Shown here piece after piece: positions 50,631 through 59,687 of a stretch of 64,000 nucleotides of DNA (position 1 is its first letter; every line of letters begins with the position of its first letter). Source of the DNA: Phytohabitans sp036906915 (GTDB lineage: Bacteria; Actinomycetota; Actinomycetes; Mycobacteriales; Micromonosporaceae); assembly GCF_036906915.1 (NCBI RefSeq), contig NZ_JBAKHX010000023.1:1-64000 (forward strand), in the 5' to 3' direction. Position numbers and translations under genes: made by a program. Under the pieces are notes generated by a model, which worked only from the letters and a program-made list of their open reading frames with translations, was not told where the DNA came from and made no database searches.

Positions 50631-51737
50631 ATGTCCGACTTCAAGCCGGGACTCGAAGGAGTCATCGCCTTCGAGACCGAGATCGCCGAGCCCGATAAAG
50701 AGGGTGGGGCACTGCGATACCGCGGCGTTGACATCGAAGACCTGATCGGTCAGGTTTCCTTCGGCAACGTCTGGGCCCTCCTGGTCGACGGCCGGTTCGG
50801 CCCTGGGCTGCCGCCCGCCGAGCCGTTTCCGGTGCCCGTCCACTCCGGCGACATCCGCGTCGACGTGCAGTCCGCGGTGGCGATGCTGGCGCCGTACTGG
50901 GGGCTCGGCCAGCTCCTCGACATCTCCGACGAGCAGGCTCGCGAAGACCTCGCCCGGGTGTCGGTGACCGCGCTGTCGTTCGTGGCGCAGTCCGCCCGCG
51001 GTCTCGGCCTACCGGCGGTGCCGCAGAAGGAGATCGACAAGGCTTCCACCATCGTCGAGCGCTTCATGCGCCGGTGGCGCGGCGAGCCCGACCCGCGGCA
51101 CGTCAAGGCCGTTGACGCGTACTTCATCTCCGCCGCCGAGCACGGCATGAACGCCTCCACCTTCACCACCCGCGTGGTCGCCTCCACCGGCGCAGACGCC
51201 GCGGCCTGCATCTCGTCCGGAATAGGAGCTCTGTCCGGACCGCTGCACGGCGGCGCGCCGTCCCGGGTGCTGCACATGATCGAGGCGGTCGAGCGCAGCG
51301 GCGACGCCGAGGGATACGTCAAGGGCGTGCTCGACCGCGGCGAGCGCCTGATGGGCTTCGGCCACCGGGTCTACCGGGCGGAGGACCCGCGTGCCCGCGT
51401 GCTGCGGCGCACCGCCAAGGAGCTGGGCGCCCCGCGGTACGAGATCGCCGAGGCGCTGGAGAAGGCGGCCCTGGAGGAGCTGCACGCCCGAAAGCCCGAC
51501 CGGGTGCTCGCCACGAACGTGGAGTTCTGGTCGGCGGTCGTGCTCGACTTCGCCGAGGTGCCGGCGCACATGTTCACGTCGATGTTCACCTGCGCCCGCA
51601 TGGGCGGCTGGAGCGCGCACATCCTGGAGCAGAAGCGCCTCAGCCGGCTCATCCGCCCGTCGGCGAAGTACGTCGGCCCGGCGCCGCGCAAGCCCGCTGA
51701 CGTAGAGGGCTGGGACGCCGTCCCGCACGACGTCTGA
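50631..51737 (+). CDS. citA: Citrate synthase 2-type
   Basis: 368 residues; condenses oxaloacetate and acetyl-CoA. Catalytic regions: GPLHGGAP (His, about residue 206), GFGHRVYRAEDPRA (His, about 243), and Asp in VVLDFAEVP (about 306). Shorter than the E. coli hexameric enzyme and of the Gram-positive/second-citrate-synthase type. AGGAG 8 nt before the ATG fixes the start. It lies 44 bp upstream of serC, in the same direction. Confidence 0.93.
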   Translation: MSDFKPGLEGVIAFETEIAEPDKEGGALRYRGVDIEDLIGQVSFGNVWALLVDGRFGPGLPPAEPFPVPVHSGDIRVDVQSAVAMLAPYWGLGQLLDISDEQAREDLARVSVTALSFVAQSARGLGLPAVPQKEIDKASTIVERFMRRWRGEPDPRHVKAVDAYFISAAEHGMNASTFTTRVVASTGADAAACISSGIGALSGPLHGGAPSRVLHMIEAVERSGDAEGYVKGVLDRGERLMGFGHRVYRAEDPRARVLRRTAKELGAPRYEIAEALEKAALEELHARKPDRVLATNVEFWSAVVLDFAEVPAHMFTSMFTCARMGGWSAHILEQKRLSRLIRPSAKYVGPAPRKPADVEGWDAVPHDV

Positions 51738-51769
51738 GCCCCCTTTCAGATCGGGCGATCTCGAGGTGG

Positions 51770-51775
51770 GAGGAT
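51770..51775 (+). promoter_or_regulatory. Possible leaderless -10 element of serC (GAGGAT)
   Basis: GAGGAT, 6 nt before the GTG at 51782; weaker match than the others. Confidence 0.3.
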
Positions 51776-51781
51776 GGGGCC

Positions 51782-52909
51782 GTGGCTGACGTTTCCACCA
51801 TCCGCATCCCAGACGAGCTCAAGCCCGCCGACGGTCGCTTCGGCTGCGGGCCTTCCAAGGTCCGCCCCGAGGCCGTGTCCGCGCTCTCGGGCGTCGCGAC
51901 GACGCTCCTTGGCACCTCCCACCGGCAGAAGACGGTCAAGGACCAGGTCGCCCGGCTCCGCCGCGGCATCGCCGAGTTCTTCTCCCTGCCCGAGGGGTAC
52001 GAGGTCGTCCTCGGCAACGGCGGCAGCACCGCCTTCTGGGAGGTGGCGACGTTCGGGCTGATCCGCGACCGCGCGCAGTTCGCCAGCTTCGGCGAGTTCG
52101 GCGCGAAGTTCGCGTCGTCGGTCAAGGCGGCGCCGTTCCTCGGCGACCCGACCGTGCGCAAGGCCGAGCCGGGCACGGCTCCGGGGCTGGTCGCGGAGGC
52201 CGGGGTCGACGCCTACGCCACCCCGCACAACGAGACCTCCACCGGCGTGGCCGTGCCGGTCAAGCGGGTCGCGGGCGCCGACGAGGGCGCGCTGCTGCTG
52301 GTAGACGCCACCTCGGGCGCCGGCGGCCTCGACGTCGACGTGCGCGAGAGCGACGTGTACTACTTCGCGCCGCAGAAGTGCTTCGGCTCGGACGGCGGCA
52401 TCTTCATCGCCCTGATGTCGCCCGCCGCGCTGGCCCGGGCCACCGAGATCAAGGAGTCGGGCCGCTACATCCCCGCCTTCCTCGACCTGGTCACCGCCAT
52501 CGACAACTCGCGCCTGGAGCAGACCTACAACACGCCGGCGCTGGCCACGATCTTCCTGGCCGCCGAGCAGACCGACTGGATGCTCGCGCAGGGCGGACTG
52601 GCGTGGGCCACCAAGCGCACCGCCGAGAGCGCCGGCATCGTGTACGGCTGGGCCGAGCGCTCGTCCGTGGCGACGCCGTTCGTCAGCGACCCGGCCCTCC
52701 GGTCGAACGTCGTGGCGACCATTGACTTCGCCGACGGCGTCGACGCGAGCGCGATCGCCAAGGTGCTGCGTGCCAACGGCATCGTCGACACCGAGCCATA
52801 CCGGAAGCTGGGCCGCAACCAGCTGCGCGTCGCGCTCTTCCCGGCGGTGGACCCGGCCGACGTCGATGCCCTCACCCAGTGCGTCGACTACGTGGTCGAG
52901 CGCCTCTGA
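51782..52909 (+). CDS. serC: Phosphoserine aminotransferase
   Basis: 375 residues; PLP-dependent transamination of 3-phosphohydroxypyruvate in serine synthesis. Mycobacterial-type subfamily. The PLP lysine is in YFAPQKCFGSDGG (about residue 198), and substrate/PLP residues lie in TSHRQKTVK (about 46), GNGGSTAFWEV (about 79) and HNETSTGV (about 150). GTG start. It may be served both by the citrate synthase promoter and its own. Confidence 0.95.
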   Translation: MADVSTIRIPDELKPADGRFGCGPSKVRPEAVSALSGVATTLLGTSHRQKTVKDQVARLRRGIAEFFSLPEGYEVVLGNGGSTAFWEVATFGLIRDRAQFASFGEFGAKFASSVKAAPFLGDPTVRKAEPGTAPGLVAEAGVDAYATPHNETSTGVAVPVKRVAGADEGALLLVDATSGAGGLDVDVRESDVYYFAPQKCFGSDGGIFIALMSPAALARATEIKESGRYIPAFLDLVTAIDNSRLEQTYNTPALATIFLAAEQTDWMLAQGGLAWATKRTAESAGIVYGWAERSSVATPFVSDPALRSNVVATIDFADGVDASAIAKVLRANGIVDTEPYRKLGRNQLRVALFPAVDPADVDALTQCVDYVVERL

Positions 52910-53006
52910 TACGGAAATAGCCGGCGTGGCCTCCCCCCACTAGGGCCGATCAAGGCGTAGCGTGTCGCGGGAACGGGGCCCAGCTCAGCGGGACGGAGGC
53001 AACGCG

Positions 53007-54089
53007 ATGCGGCCAGTACGCTTCGTCGCCCTCTCCGAGGACGGCCAGGCCTTGGTGCTCGCCGACGAGGTCGGCCGCCTCCTCGCGCTCCCGCTCGATG
53101 AGCGGATCTCCACCGCGCTGCACGCCGAACCCGGCATGGGTCCTGCCCCGGCGACCGCCTCCGGCGCCGGCAACGAGCCCACGCCCACGCTCTCGCCGCG
53201 CGACATCCAGGCACGCATCCGCGCTGGCGAGTCGGCCGAAGACGTCGCACGCATCGCTGGCGTGCCCGTCGACCGGGTCCTGCGCTACGCCGGCCCGGTG
53301 CTCCAGGAGCGCGCGATGCTGGCCCAGCACGCACGCCGCACCCGCTTGAAGACCTCCGAAAAGGGCGCACCCCTCGCCGAAGTGGTCGACGGCCGGCTGG
53401 CACAGCACGGCATCGACTCCGAAAAGATCTCCTGGGACGCTTACCGGCGCGAAGACGGCACCTGGCGGATCGTCGCCACGTGGCCGTCGGGCAAGGCGAC
53501 CGCGCAGGCTATCTGGGAGCTGGACAAGACCCGGCAGATGGTGTCTCCCCACGACGACATGGCGCAGTACCTGTGCGCCGAACGGCCGACGCAGATCCTC
53601 GGCCAGGAGCCGACCGCCGAGCGCACCGGGCACGGCCTGCCCGGTCCGGCGCGGGGCGAGCCGAGCCGGGGTGGCCACGGCCTGCCGGCCGCCGCGAGCG
53701 AAAAGTCGCGCGGCGGGCGTGACCCGATCCGCGCCGGCCGTGACGCGCTGCTCGCGTCGCTCGACCGGCCGGCGGCCTCCGGCCGAGGGCTCGACCAGGG
53801 TGGGCTGGCCGGCTCGGAGCCGCGGCGCTCGGGCGCCGTCTCGGGTGGCGCCGCGGCGCTGCTCGGTGGCGGGCAGGGTTCGGCGTTCGACGACGACAGC
53901 GACCTCCCCAAAGAGGTCCCAGCGGTGCCGTCGTTGGCGGTGCTCCGGCCCCGGCGCACCACGTCGGGCGGCGGCGCGGCCGCTGCGGCGGGCGAGCCGG
54001 CCGAGGGCAGCGGCAAGCCGCGCAAGCGTCTTCCCAGTTGGGACGACGTGCTCTTCGGCAGCGGCCCGGCGGCGCGCGAAAGCTCCTGA
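53007..54089 (+). CDS. sepH: Cell-division protein SepH
   Basis: 360 residues. The N-terminal DUF3071 domain (about 1-165, PVRFVALSEDGQALVLADE) includes a helix-turn-helix-like stretch PRDIQARIRAGESAEDVARI. A long disordered Gly/Ala/Arg-rich middle (about 195-330) leads to the conserved C-terminal motif KRLPSWDDVLFGS. SepH binds FtsZ and promotes Z-ring assembly in filamentous actinobacteria. GGACGGAGG precedes the ATG at 53007; the longer in-frame start lacks this. TAGCGT about 45 bp upstream could be its own -10. Confidence 0.93.
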   Translation: MRPVRFVALSEDGQALVLADEVGRLLALPLDERISTALHAEPGMGPAPATASGAGNEPTPTLSPRDIQARIRAGESAEDVARIAGVPVDRVLRYAGPVLQERAMLAQHARRTRLKTSEKGAPLAEVVDGRLAQHGIDSEKISWDAYRREDGTWRIVATWPSGKATAQAIWELDKTRQMVSPHDDMAQYLCAERPTQILGQEPTAERTGHGLPGPARGEPSRGGHGLPAAASEKSRGGRDPIRAGRDALLASLDRPAASGRGLDQGGLAGSEPRRSGAVSGGAAALLGGGQGSAFDDDSDLPKEVPAVPSLAVLRPRRTTSGGGAAAAAGEPAEGSGKPRKRLPSWDDVLFGSGPAARESS

Positions 54090-54146
54090 TCTTCACTGGG
54101 CCTGCGCGAGCGGAGCGAGCGCCAGTTTGACCCAGTCGCCGCGTGG

Positions 54147-54152
54147 CAGGCT
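54147..54152 (+). promoter_or_regulatory. Leaderless -10 element (CAGGCT)
   Basis: CAGGCT, 6 nt before the ATG at 54159. Confidence 0.35.
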
Positions 54153-54158
54153 GGGCCC

Positions 54159-55145
54159 ATGGAGTACACCAACCTTGGCCGGACCGGCCTGTCCGTCAGT
54201 CGCCTCTGCCTCGGCACCATGAACTTCGGCCCGCAGACCACCGAGCAGGACAGCTTCGGCATCATGGACCGCGCGCTGGAGCACGGCCTCAACTTCTTCG
54301 ACACGGCCAACACCTACGGCCAGAAGCAGGGTGAGGGCATCACCGAGCAGATCATCGGCCGGTGGTTCGCGCAGGGCGGCGGGCGTCGCGAGAAGGTCGT
54401 GCTCGCCACGAAGGTGTACGGGAAGATGGGCGACTGGCCCAACGAGCGTGGCCTGTCCGCCCGGCACATCGTCCGCTCCTGCGAAGACTCGTTGCGCCGG
54501 CTCCAGACCGACTGGATCGACCTGTTCCAGATGCACCACGTACTGCGGACGACGCCGTGGGAGGAGATCTGGCAGGCGATGGAGATCCTGGTCGCCCAGG
54601 GCAAGGTGCTCTACGTCGGCTCGTCGAACTTCGCCGGCTGGGACCTCGCCCGGGCACAGGAGTCCGCCGCACACCGCGACTTCCTCGGGCTGGTCTCCGA
54701 GCAGTGCCTCTACAACCTGCTCACCCGGCACGCCGAGCTCGACCTGCTGCCCGCCGCGCAGCACTACGGCATCGGCGTCATCCCGTGGTCGCCGCTGCAC
54801 GGCGGGCTGCTCGGCGGCGCGATCCGCAAGCTGGCCGAGGGCGGCGCGGCGCGCACAAAGGGCGGGCGCGCGGCCGACGGGCTGGCCGAGCACCGAGCCA
54901 CGATCGAGGCGTTCGAGAAGCTCAGCGCCGACCTGGGCCACGACCCGGCCAACGTGGCGCTGGCCTGGCTGCTGTCTCGCCCCGGCGTGACCGCGCCGAT
55001 CATTGGCCCGCGTACCGTCGAACAGCTCGACGCGGCGCTCGGAGCCTTCGACGTGACCTTCTCCGACCAGGTGCTGAACCGCCTCGACGAGCTGTTTCCG
55101 CCGATCGGCAACGGCGGCTCGTCGCCCGAGGCGTGGGCCTGGTGA
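54159..55145 (+). CDS. Aldo/keto reductase, YghZ-like
   Basis: 328 residues. Catalytic Asp and Tyr in FFDTANTYG (about residue 49), Lys in ATKVYGKMG (about 84), His in FQMHHV (about 124), and NADPH motifs GSSNFAGWD and APIIGPRTVEQLDAAL (about 285-300). Similar to enzymes reducing glyceraldehyde-type or toxic aldehydes; actual substrate unknown. Converges with the RNA phosphodiesterase gene (4 bp between stops). Confidence 0.9.
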   Translation: MEYTNLGRTGLSVSRLCLGTMNFGPQTTEQDSFGIMDRALEHGLNFFDTANTYGQKQGEGITEQIIGRWFAQGGGRREKVVLATKVYGKMGDWPNERGLSARHIVRSCEDSLRRLQTDWIDLFQMHHVLRTTPWEEIWQAMEILVAQGKVLYVGSSNFAGWDLARAQESAAHRDFLGLVSEQCLYNLLTRHAELDLLPAAQHYGIGVIPWSPLHGGLLGGAIRKLAEGGAARTKGGRAADGLAEHRATIEAFEKLSADLGHDPANVALAWLLSRPGVTAPIIGPRTVEQLDAALGAFDVTFSDQVLNRLDELFPPIGNGGSSPEAWAW

Positions 55146-55149
55146 TTCT

Positions 55150-55707
55150 TTACAGCGCCCAGGCGCCCAGCCTGTCGTAGGCGGGGTGCGGGCCGGGGTG
55201 GCTGCGCATCAGCACCACCTCGGCCACCCGCCACAGTGGACCCTCGTACGCGTCCAGAGTGGCGCGATCGGCGGCCACCTCGGCACGGTCGATCCGGTCA
55301 CCCGGACGGGCGATCGTCAGGTGCGGCCGGAATGGCTTGCGGTCGAACGGCAGCCTGGCGCGAGACAGCTCGCGCCGGACGGAGCGGCTGAGCCCGGTCA
55401 GCGCGGGCAGGTCTCCGCCCAGGGCGGCCCATAGAACGGTGAACCGTCCCCGCCCGAACCGCCCACCACCAGCGACCTTGATCTCGAACGGCGGACTGGA
55501 AACCCGGGCGAGCGCCTGCTCGACGGCGGGCAGGCGCTCGTCGGGCACCTCGCCGAGGAACGCCAGCGTCACGTGCCAGTTGTTCCGGGGCGCCAACCGC
55601 GTGTTGACGCCGTCGGCGGCGGCGCGGCTGACCCGCAGTTTCGCCACGCACGCCGCCAGATGATCGGCCACCTCGTCTGTCGGGTAGACGGCGGTGAAGA
55701 GCCGCAC
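55150..55707 (-). CDS. thpR: RNA 2',3'-cyclic phosphodiesterase (2H family)
   Basis: 185 residues. Both catalytic HxT motifs are present: HVTLAFLG (about residue 45) and HLTIARPG (about 130), the mark of 2H phosphoesterases (ThpR/LigT). The family hydrolyses 2',3'-cyclic phosphates and can ligate 2'-5' tRNA halves in vitro. The GTG at 55707 sits 1 bp after the preceding gene's stop, so the two are co-transcribed. Confidence 0.9.
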   Translation of the reverse strand: MRLFTAVYPTDEVADHLAACVAKLRVSRAAADGVNTRLAPRNNWHVTLAFLGEVPDERLPAVEQALARVSSPPFEIKVAGGGRFGRGRFTVLWAALGGDLPALTGLSRSVRRELSRARLPFDRKPFRPHLTIARPGDRIDRAEVAADRATLDAYEGPLWRVAEVVLMRSHPGPHPAYDRLGAWAL

Positions 55708-55708
55708 C

Positions 55709-56191
55709 TCAGTGGTCTTGCCGGTGCTGGATGGCGGACCGGAGCGCGAGACCGGCGGCTTGCAGCTCGCCCTCGACGCGTACCCGCTCGATCGCGAGGT
55801 CGACGCCGTCGAGCTGCTGGAGGTGCTCCGCCACGCCGAGGCTATGGCTGGCGAGGCGCAGCCGGTCGTCGTACGCCTGCTGCACCGCGGCGTGCCACAC
55901 CCGCGACTGGGTGGCGACCCCGCCGAGCCGCTGCCTGTCGAGCCGGCGTAGGTCGGCGGCGATCTGTTGGATACTGGGCTGCCGCCGCTCGTCGAGCGCG
56001 GTGATCTGGATGGCCTGCGCGCCGAGCATGCGGTCGAGCCGTTGCAGGGTGCGGCGCTCGCGACGGCGCCGGAAGCGCGTGCGGAGGTCTCTGGTGAGGT
56101 CGTCGGCGCAGATGACCAACGCGATGGCAACCGGCAGTGCCGCCAGCGCTAGGAGCGCCGCCGCCAGCACCATTGCGCGCACGGGAGCCAC
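55709..56191 (-). CDS. Membrane protein with coiled-coil cytoplasmic region
   Basis: 160 residues. One N-terminal helix (about 8-28, VLAAALLALAALPVAIALVI), then a highly charged Arg/Gln/Leu-rich helical region to the end (RRRRERRTLQRLDRML, QQIAADLRRLDRQRL). The GTG at 56191 is used: TAGCGT lies 8 nt upstream, better than a TTG three codons before. Not a recognised domain. Co-transcribed with thpR. Confidence 0.65.
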   Translation of the reverse strand: MAPVRAMVLAAALLALAALPVAIALVICADDLTRDLRTRFRRRRERRTLQRLDRMLGAQAIQITALDERRQPSIQQIAADLRRLDRQRLGGVATQSRVWHAAVQQAYDDRLRLASHSLGVAEHLQQLDGVDLAIERVRVEGELQAAGLALRSAIQHRQDH

Positions 56192-56199
56192 GTCGTTCA

Positions 56200-56205
56200 A
56201 CGCTA
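56200..56205 (-). promoter_or_regulatory. Leaderless -10 element (TAGCGT)
   Basis: TAGCGT on the minus strand, 8 nt before the GTG at 56191. Confidence 0.4.
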
Positions 56206-56306
56206 GGCGCTCGTCGCGATGACCGCCACCCGATTCAGCTTCGTGCCGGTAAGGGACCCGTGGCGACCAACGACGGGGAACGACCTGAATTCCGGTTTGG
56301 GTTTAT

Positions 56307-57584
56307 TCACGCGTGAATGACATACACCTTCGGGAGCGGACGGAGCCGCAGCCGCAGACGGCCGCCGCTGCGGCGAAGCTGCCAGGCGAGCGCTACAGCG
56401 GCCGTGACCATCGAGATCAGTCCGCCCAGCCAGATGCTCACGCCGGCGCCGTACGTCTCGGCGACCCAGCCGATGAGCGGCGCACCCACCGGGTTGGTGC
56501 CGAGGAAGACCAGCACCCACAGCGACATGACGCGGCCCCGGTACGCGGCGTCGACGCCGAGCTGCACCCGCTGGTTGGACGCCTGAGCGAAGAAGATCAT
56601 GAAGAATCCGGTCGGGACCAGCACCGCGACGACGAGCCAGTACGTGGGCGCGAGCCCCACCAGCGTGCCGAACGTCGCGAAGGCGAACGCGGAACCGATC
56701 ACCACGTAGACCGACGGGCGCGACCGCCGTCCGCCGCTTGCCAGGGCACCAACCAGTGCGCCGGTGGCGAGCGCCGTGGTGAAGAGGCCGAAGGACGCCG
56801 CGCTCGTGTTGAAGACGGTCTTGGCGAGCGCCGCGAGGGTGAGCTGGAAGTTGAACAGCACCATGCCGATGACGGACATGAGCGCCATCGGAAGCAGCAG
56901 GTCGGGCCGGTGCGCGACGTACCGCAGTCCGTCGACCACGCGCGCCGCGTCACGCTGGTCGATCGGCAGCAGCTCGGCCCGGTGCAGTTCGGCCGCGCGC
57001 ATCATGAACAGGCCGAAGAGCGGCGCCAGCGAGCTAACCGCGCTGATCATGAAGACCGGTCCGACGTCGAACGCCGCGATCGCGACACCGGCCAGCGCCG
57101 GCCCGGCAATCCGGGCGGTGTTGAAGGTGGCCGAGGAGAGCGAGAGCGCGTTGGGCAGCAACGCTCCGCCGACCAGTTCGGAGACGAACGCCTGCCGTAC
57201 CGGCGTCTCGAGCGCGTTGGCGAATCCGAGCAGGCCGGCGAAGGCGAAGACGTGCCAGAGCCGCACGGCGCCGGTCACCACGAGCACGCTCATTCCCAAC
57301 GCCAGCACGCTCCAGGTCGCGTTCGCGATGACCAGGAGCAGCCGCTTGTCGTACCGGTCGGCCAGCCGCCCGGAGATCAGCGTCAGCAGGAGTACCGGGG
57401 TGAACTGGAGCGCGGTGACCACGCCCAGCGCGGTCGCCGAATCGTTCGACAGCTCCAGGACGAGCCAGTCCTGGGCGATGAACATCATCCAGACGCCGAT
57501 CAGCTTGGTGAGCTGACCGATCGTGAACAGCCGGTAGTTGCGGACCTTGAGGGATTGGAACGTCGTGCTCAGCTTCGCCCGCAC
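56307..57584 (-). CDS. MFS transporter, EntS/enterobactin-exporter-like
   Basis: 425 residues with about eleven to twelve helices and the family signature SGRLADRYDKRLLL between helices 2 and 3. N-terminal FQSLKVRNYRLFTIGQLTKLIG is typical of this exporter group (here FQSLKVRNYRLF). The GTG at 57584 has GAGGAGG 10 nt upstream; a TTG 8 codons earlier overlaps that site. It follows a MarR gene by 70 bp and is presumably its target. The stop codon lies within a 14-bp palindrome ATTCACGCGTGAAT (56305-56318). Confidence 0.88.
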   Translation of the reverse strand: MRAKLSTTFQSLKVRNYRLFTIGQLTKLIGVWMMFIAQDWLVLELSNDSATALGVVTALQFTPVLLLTLISGRLADRYDKRLLLVIANATWSVLALGMSVLVVTGAVRLWHVFAFAGLLGFANALETPVRQAFVSELVGGALLPNALSLSSATFNTARIAGPALAGVAIAAFDVGPVFMISAVSSLAPLFGLFMMRAAELHRAELLPIDQRDAARVVDGLRYVAHRPDLLLPMALMSVIGMVLFNFQLTLAALAKTVFNTSAASFGLFTTALATGALVGALASGGRRSRPSVYVVIGSAFAFATFGTLVGLAPTYWLVVAVLVPTGFFMIFFAQASNQRVQLGVDAAYRGRVMSLWVLVFLGTNPVGAPLIGWVAETYGAGVSIWLGGLISMVTAAVALAWQLRRSGGRLRLRLRPLPKVYVIHA

Positions 57585-57654
57585 TCGGGGTGCGCCTCCT
57601 CGGGTCAATGCGCGTCATCCACAGTGGACGAAGCGGACCCGGTGCCCCGAAGGG

Positions 57655-58104
57655 TCAGGCGCGGGCGACCTTCTGCAGGATCTCCGCGGCCCGCCGCAGC
57701 GAGTCGCGTTCCTCCGGGGTCAGCTCGGCCAGCCTCGCGGCCAGCCACTCGTCGCGCGCCCGCTCATGGCGAGCGAGCACCGCGCGCCCCGACTCGGTGG
57801 CCGACAGGATCACCTGCCGGCCGTCGGTCGGGTGGGGAGATCGCAGCACGAGGCCACGGTCTTCCAACTTTGCGACGATCTTGGTCATCGTCGGCGGCTG
57901 GACCCGCTCGACATCGGCGAGCTCGCGGGGAGTCAGGGCACCGGCCAGCTCGAGGCTGGTCAGCGCGGAGAGCTGAGTCACCGTGAGGTCGCCGACCGGG
58001 CGGGCCTGCCGCACCCGTCGGTTGAGCCTGGTGATCGCGTCGCGCAGCATGGGCGCGAGCTGAACGGCAGTAACACGCACCGCCATCACCATCCGCTCCG
58101 TCAC
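57655..58104 (-). CDS. MarR family regulator
   Basis: 149 residues, winged helix: LTVTQLSALTSLELAGALTP, RELADVERVQPPTMTKIVAK (recognition helix) and the wing LRSPHPTDGRQVILSATESG. Dimerisation helices at both ends. GTG start at 58104, with TAAGCT 7 nt upstream. An inverted repeat covering that -10 is the likely autoregulatory site. It probably controls the downstream MFS exporter in response to a small aromatic or drug ligand. Confidence 0.92.
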   Translation of the reverse strand: MTERMVMAVRVTAVQLAPMLRDAITRLNRRVRQARPVGDLTVTQLSALTSLELAGALTPRELADVERVQPPTMTKIVAKLEDRGLVLRSPHPTDGRQVILSATESGRAVLARHERARDEWLAARLAELTPEERDSLRRAAEILQKVARA

Positions 58105-58107
58105 GTT

Positions 58108-58137
58108 CGTTAGCTTAGCTAATAAGCCAAGCTAACG
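58108..58137. promoter_or_regulatory. MarR operator: CGTTAGCTT-N12-AAGCTAACG
   Basis: Perfect 9-bp arms 58108-58116 and 58129-58137. The left arm overlaps the TAAGCT -10 (58112-58117) of the marR gene, an ideal place for autorepression. Confidence 0.72.
58112..58117 (-). promoter_or_regulatory. Leaderless -10 element of marR (TAAGCT)
   Basis: TAAGCT on the minus strand, 7 nt before the GTG at 58104, inside the operator. Confidence 0.5.
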
Positions 58138-58174
58138 ACCACTGGTTATGATCGCGATCACCCTCGACGACGGC

Positions 58175-59587
58175 TCAGAAGAGCCAGGTCTCGATAGGAC
58201 CGCGCAAAAAGTACAGCACGAACAGCGCGGCCACGGCATAGAGGAGCGGGTGCACCTCACGGGCCTTTCCGCTCGCCACCTTCAGCAGCGCGTACGAGAT
58301 GACGCCGGCGCCGATCCCGTTGGAGATCGAGTACGTGAACGGCATCAGCACGATGGTCAGGAACGCAGGGATGGCGATCTCGTAGTTGGTCCAGTCGATC
58401 AGGCGTACCGCCGTCATCATCAGGAAGCCGACGATCACCAGCGCCGACGAGGCCGCCTCGAACGGCACCAACTGAACCAGCGGCGCCAGGAACATCGCCA
58501 CCAGGAACAGAACGCCGGTCACCAGGTTGGCCACGCCGGTCCGGGCGCCCTCCGCGACACCGGCGGCACTTTCGATGTACGAGGTGTTGCTCGACACGCT
58601 CGCGGCACCACCCGCGGCGGCGGCCACCGAGTCGACGAGCAGGATCTCCCGGGTACGCGGGGGCATCCCCTTGTCGTCGAGCAGGCCGCCCTCCTGGCCC
58701 ACCGCGACCATCGTGCCCATCGTGTCGAAGAAGTCGGTGAGCAAAAGGGTGAACACGAACATCAGCGCGACCAGCACACCGGCCCGGTCCCAGGCGCCCA
58801 GCACGTTGAAGTTGCCAAGCAGCGACAGATCGGGCGTCGCGTTCCAGTTCGACGGCCACTCCGGCACGTTGAGCGACCAACCGTGCGGGTTGCCCTCCGG
58901 GCCACCGGCCGGGCCGACGTCGGCGATCGCCTCCACGATGATGGCGAGCACCGTCGTACCCAAGATGCCGATGAGGATCGCGCCCTTCATCCGGCGTACG
59001 ACCAGCACCAGCGTCGCGAGCAGGCCGACCACGAACACGAACGCCGGCCACGTCACCAGCAGGCCGCCGATGCCGAGGCCCACCGGCGGGGTGCCGGCGT
59101 TGCCCTTGACGAAGCCCGCGTCGACGAACCCGATCAGTGCGAGGAAGAGGCCGATGCCGACCCCGATCGCGGTCTTGAGCTCGGTCGGCACGGAGCGGAA
59201 CACGGCGGTACGCAGCCCGGTGAGCACCAGGATGGCGATGATCACGCCTTCGATCACCACCAGGCCCATGGCGTCGGCCCAGGTCATCTCCGGCGCGATC
59301 TCGTACGCCACGAGGGCGTTGACGCCGAGGCCGGCGGCCAGCGCGAGCGGGAACCGCGCCACGACGCCCATCAGGATCGTCATCACGCCCGCGACCAGCG
59401 CCGTAGCGGCGGCCACCGCCGGGATGGCGAGCTTGGCACCGTCGGCGTCCGCCGAGCCAAACAGGATGAGCGGGTTCAGCACGACGATGTACGCCATCGT
59501 GAAGAAGGTGGCCAACCCGCCACGGATCTCCCGGCTCAGCGTCGAGCCACGGGCGGATATCTCAAAGAACCGGTCGAAGCGGTCCAC
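58175..59587 (-). CDS. NCS2 purine permease (AzgA/PbuG type)
   Basis: 470 residues with about twelve to fourteen helices. AzgA-subfamily features: EIRGGLATFFTMAYIVVLNP at the N-terminus, FPLALAAGLGVNALVAYE, FTLLLTDFFDTMGTMVAVG and SSNTSYIESAAGVAEGARTG, which line the purine site. Expected role is proton-coupled uptake of adenine, hypoxanthine or guanine. GTG start with AGGTGAGG upstream. I see no purine riboswitch in the 100-bp upstream gap. Confidence 0.92.
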   Translation of the reverse strand: MDRFDRFFEISARGSTLSREIRGGLATFFTMAYIVVLNPLILFGSADADGAKLAIPAVAAATALVAGVMTILMGVVARFPLALAAGLGVNALVAYEIAPEMTWADAMGLVVIEGVIIAILVLTGLRTAVFRSVPTELKTAIGVGIGLFLALIGFVDAGFVKGNAGTPPVGLGIGGLLVTWPAFVFVVGLLATLVLVVRRMKGAILIGILGTTVLAIIVEAIADVGPAGGPEGNPHGWSLNVPEWPSNWNATPDLSLLGNFNVLGAWDRAGVLVALMFVFTLLLTDFFDTMGTMVAVGQEGGLLDDKGMPPRTREILLVDSVAAAAGGAASVSSNTSYIESAAGVAEGARTGVANLVTGVLFLVAMFLAPLVQLVPFEAASSALVIVGFLMMTAVRLIDWTNYEIAIPAFLTIVLMPFTYSISNGIGAGVISYALLKVASGKAREVHPLLYAVAALFVLYFLRGPIETWLF

Positions 59588-59675
59588 GGAACCTCACCTA
59601 TGATCATGGATACGGCTGCGCGCATCGTCCCAGATCACAGTGGCGCCGAGGAAGCACCCCCGCGTTACAACGCCG

Positions 59676-59681
59676 TACTCT
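59676..59681 (+). promoter_or_regulatory. Leaderless -10 element (TACTCT)
   Basis: TACTCT, 6 nt before the GTG at 59688. Confidence 0.5.
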
Positions 59682-59687
59682 TGGCTG

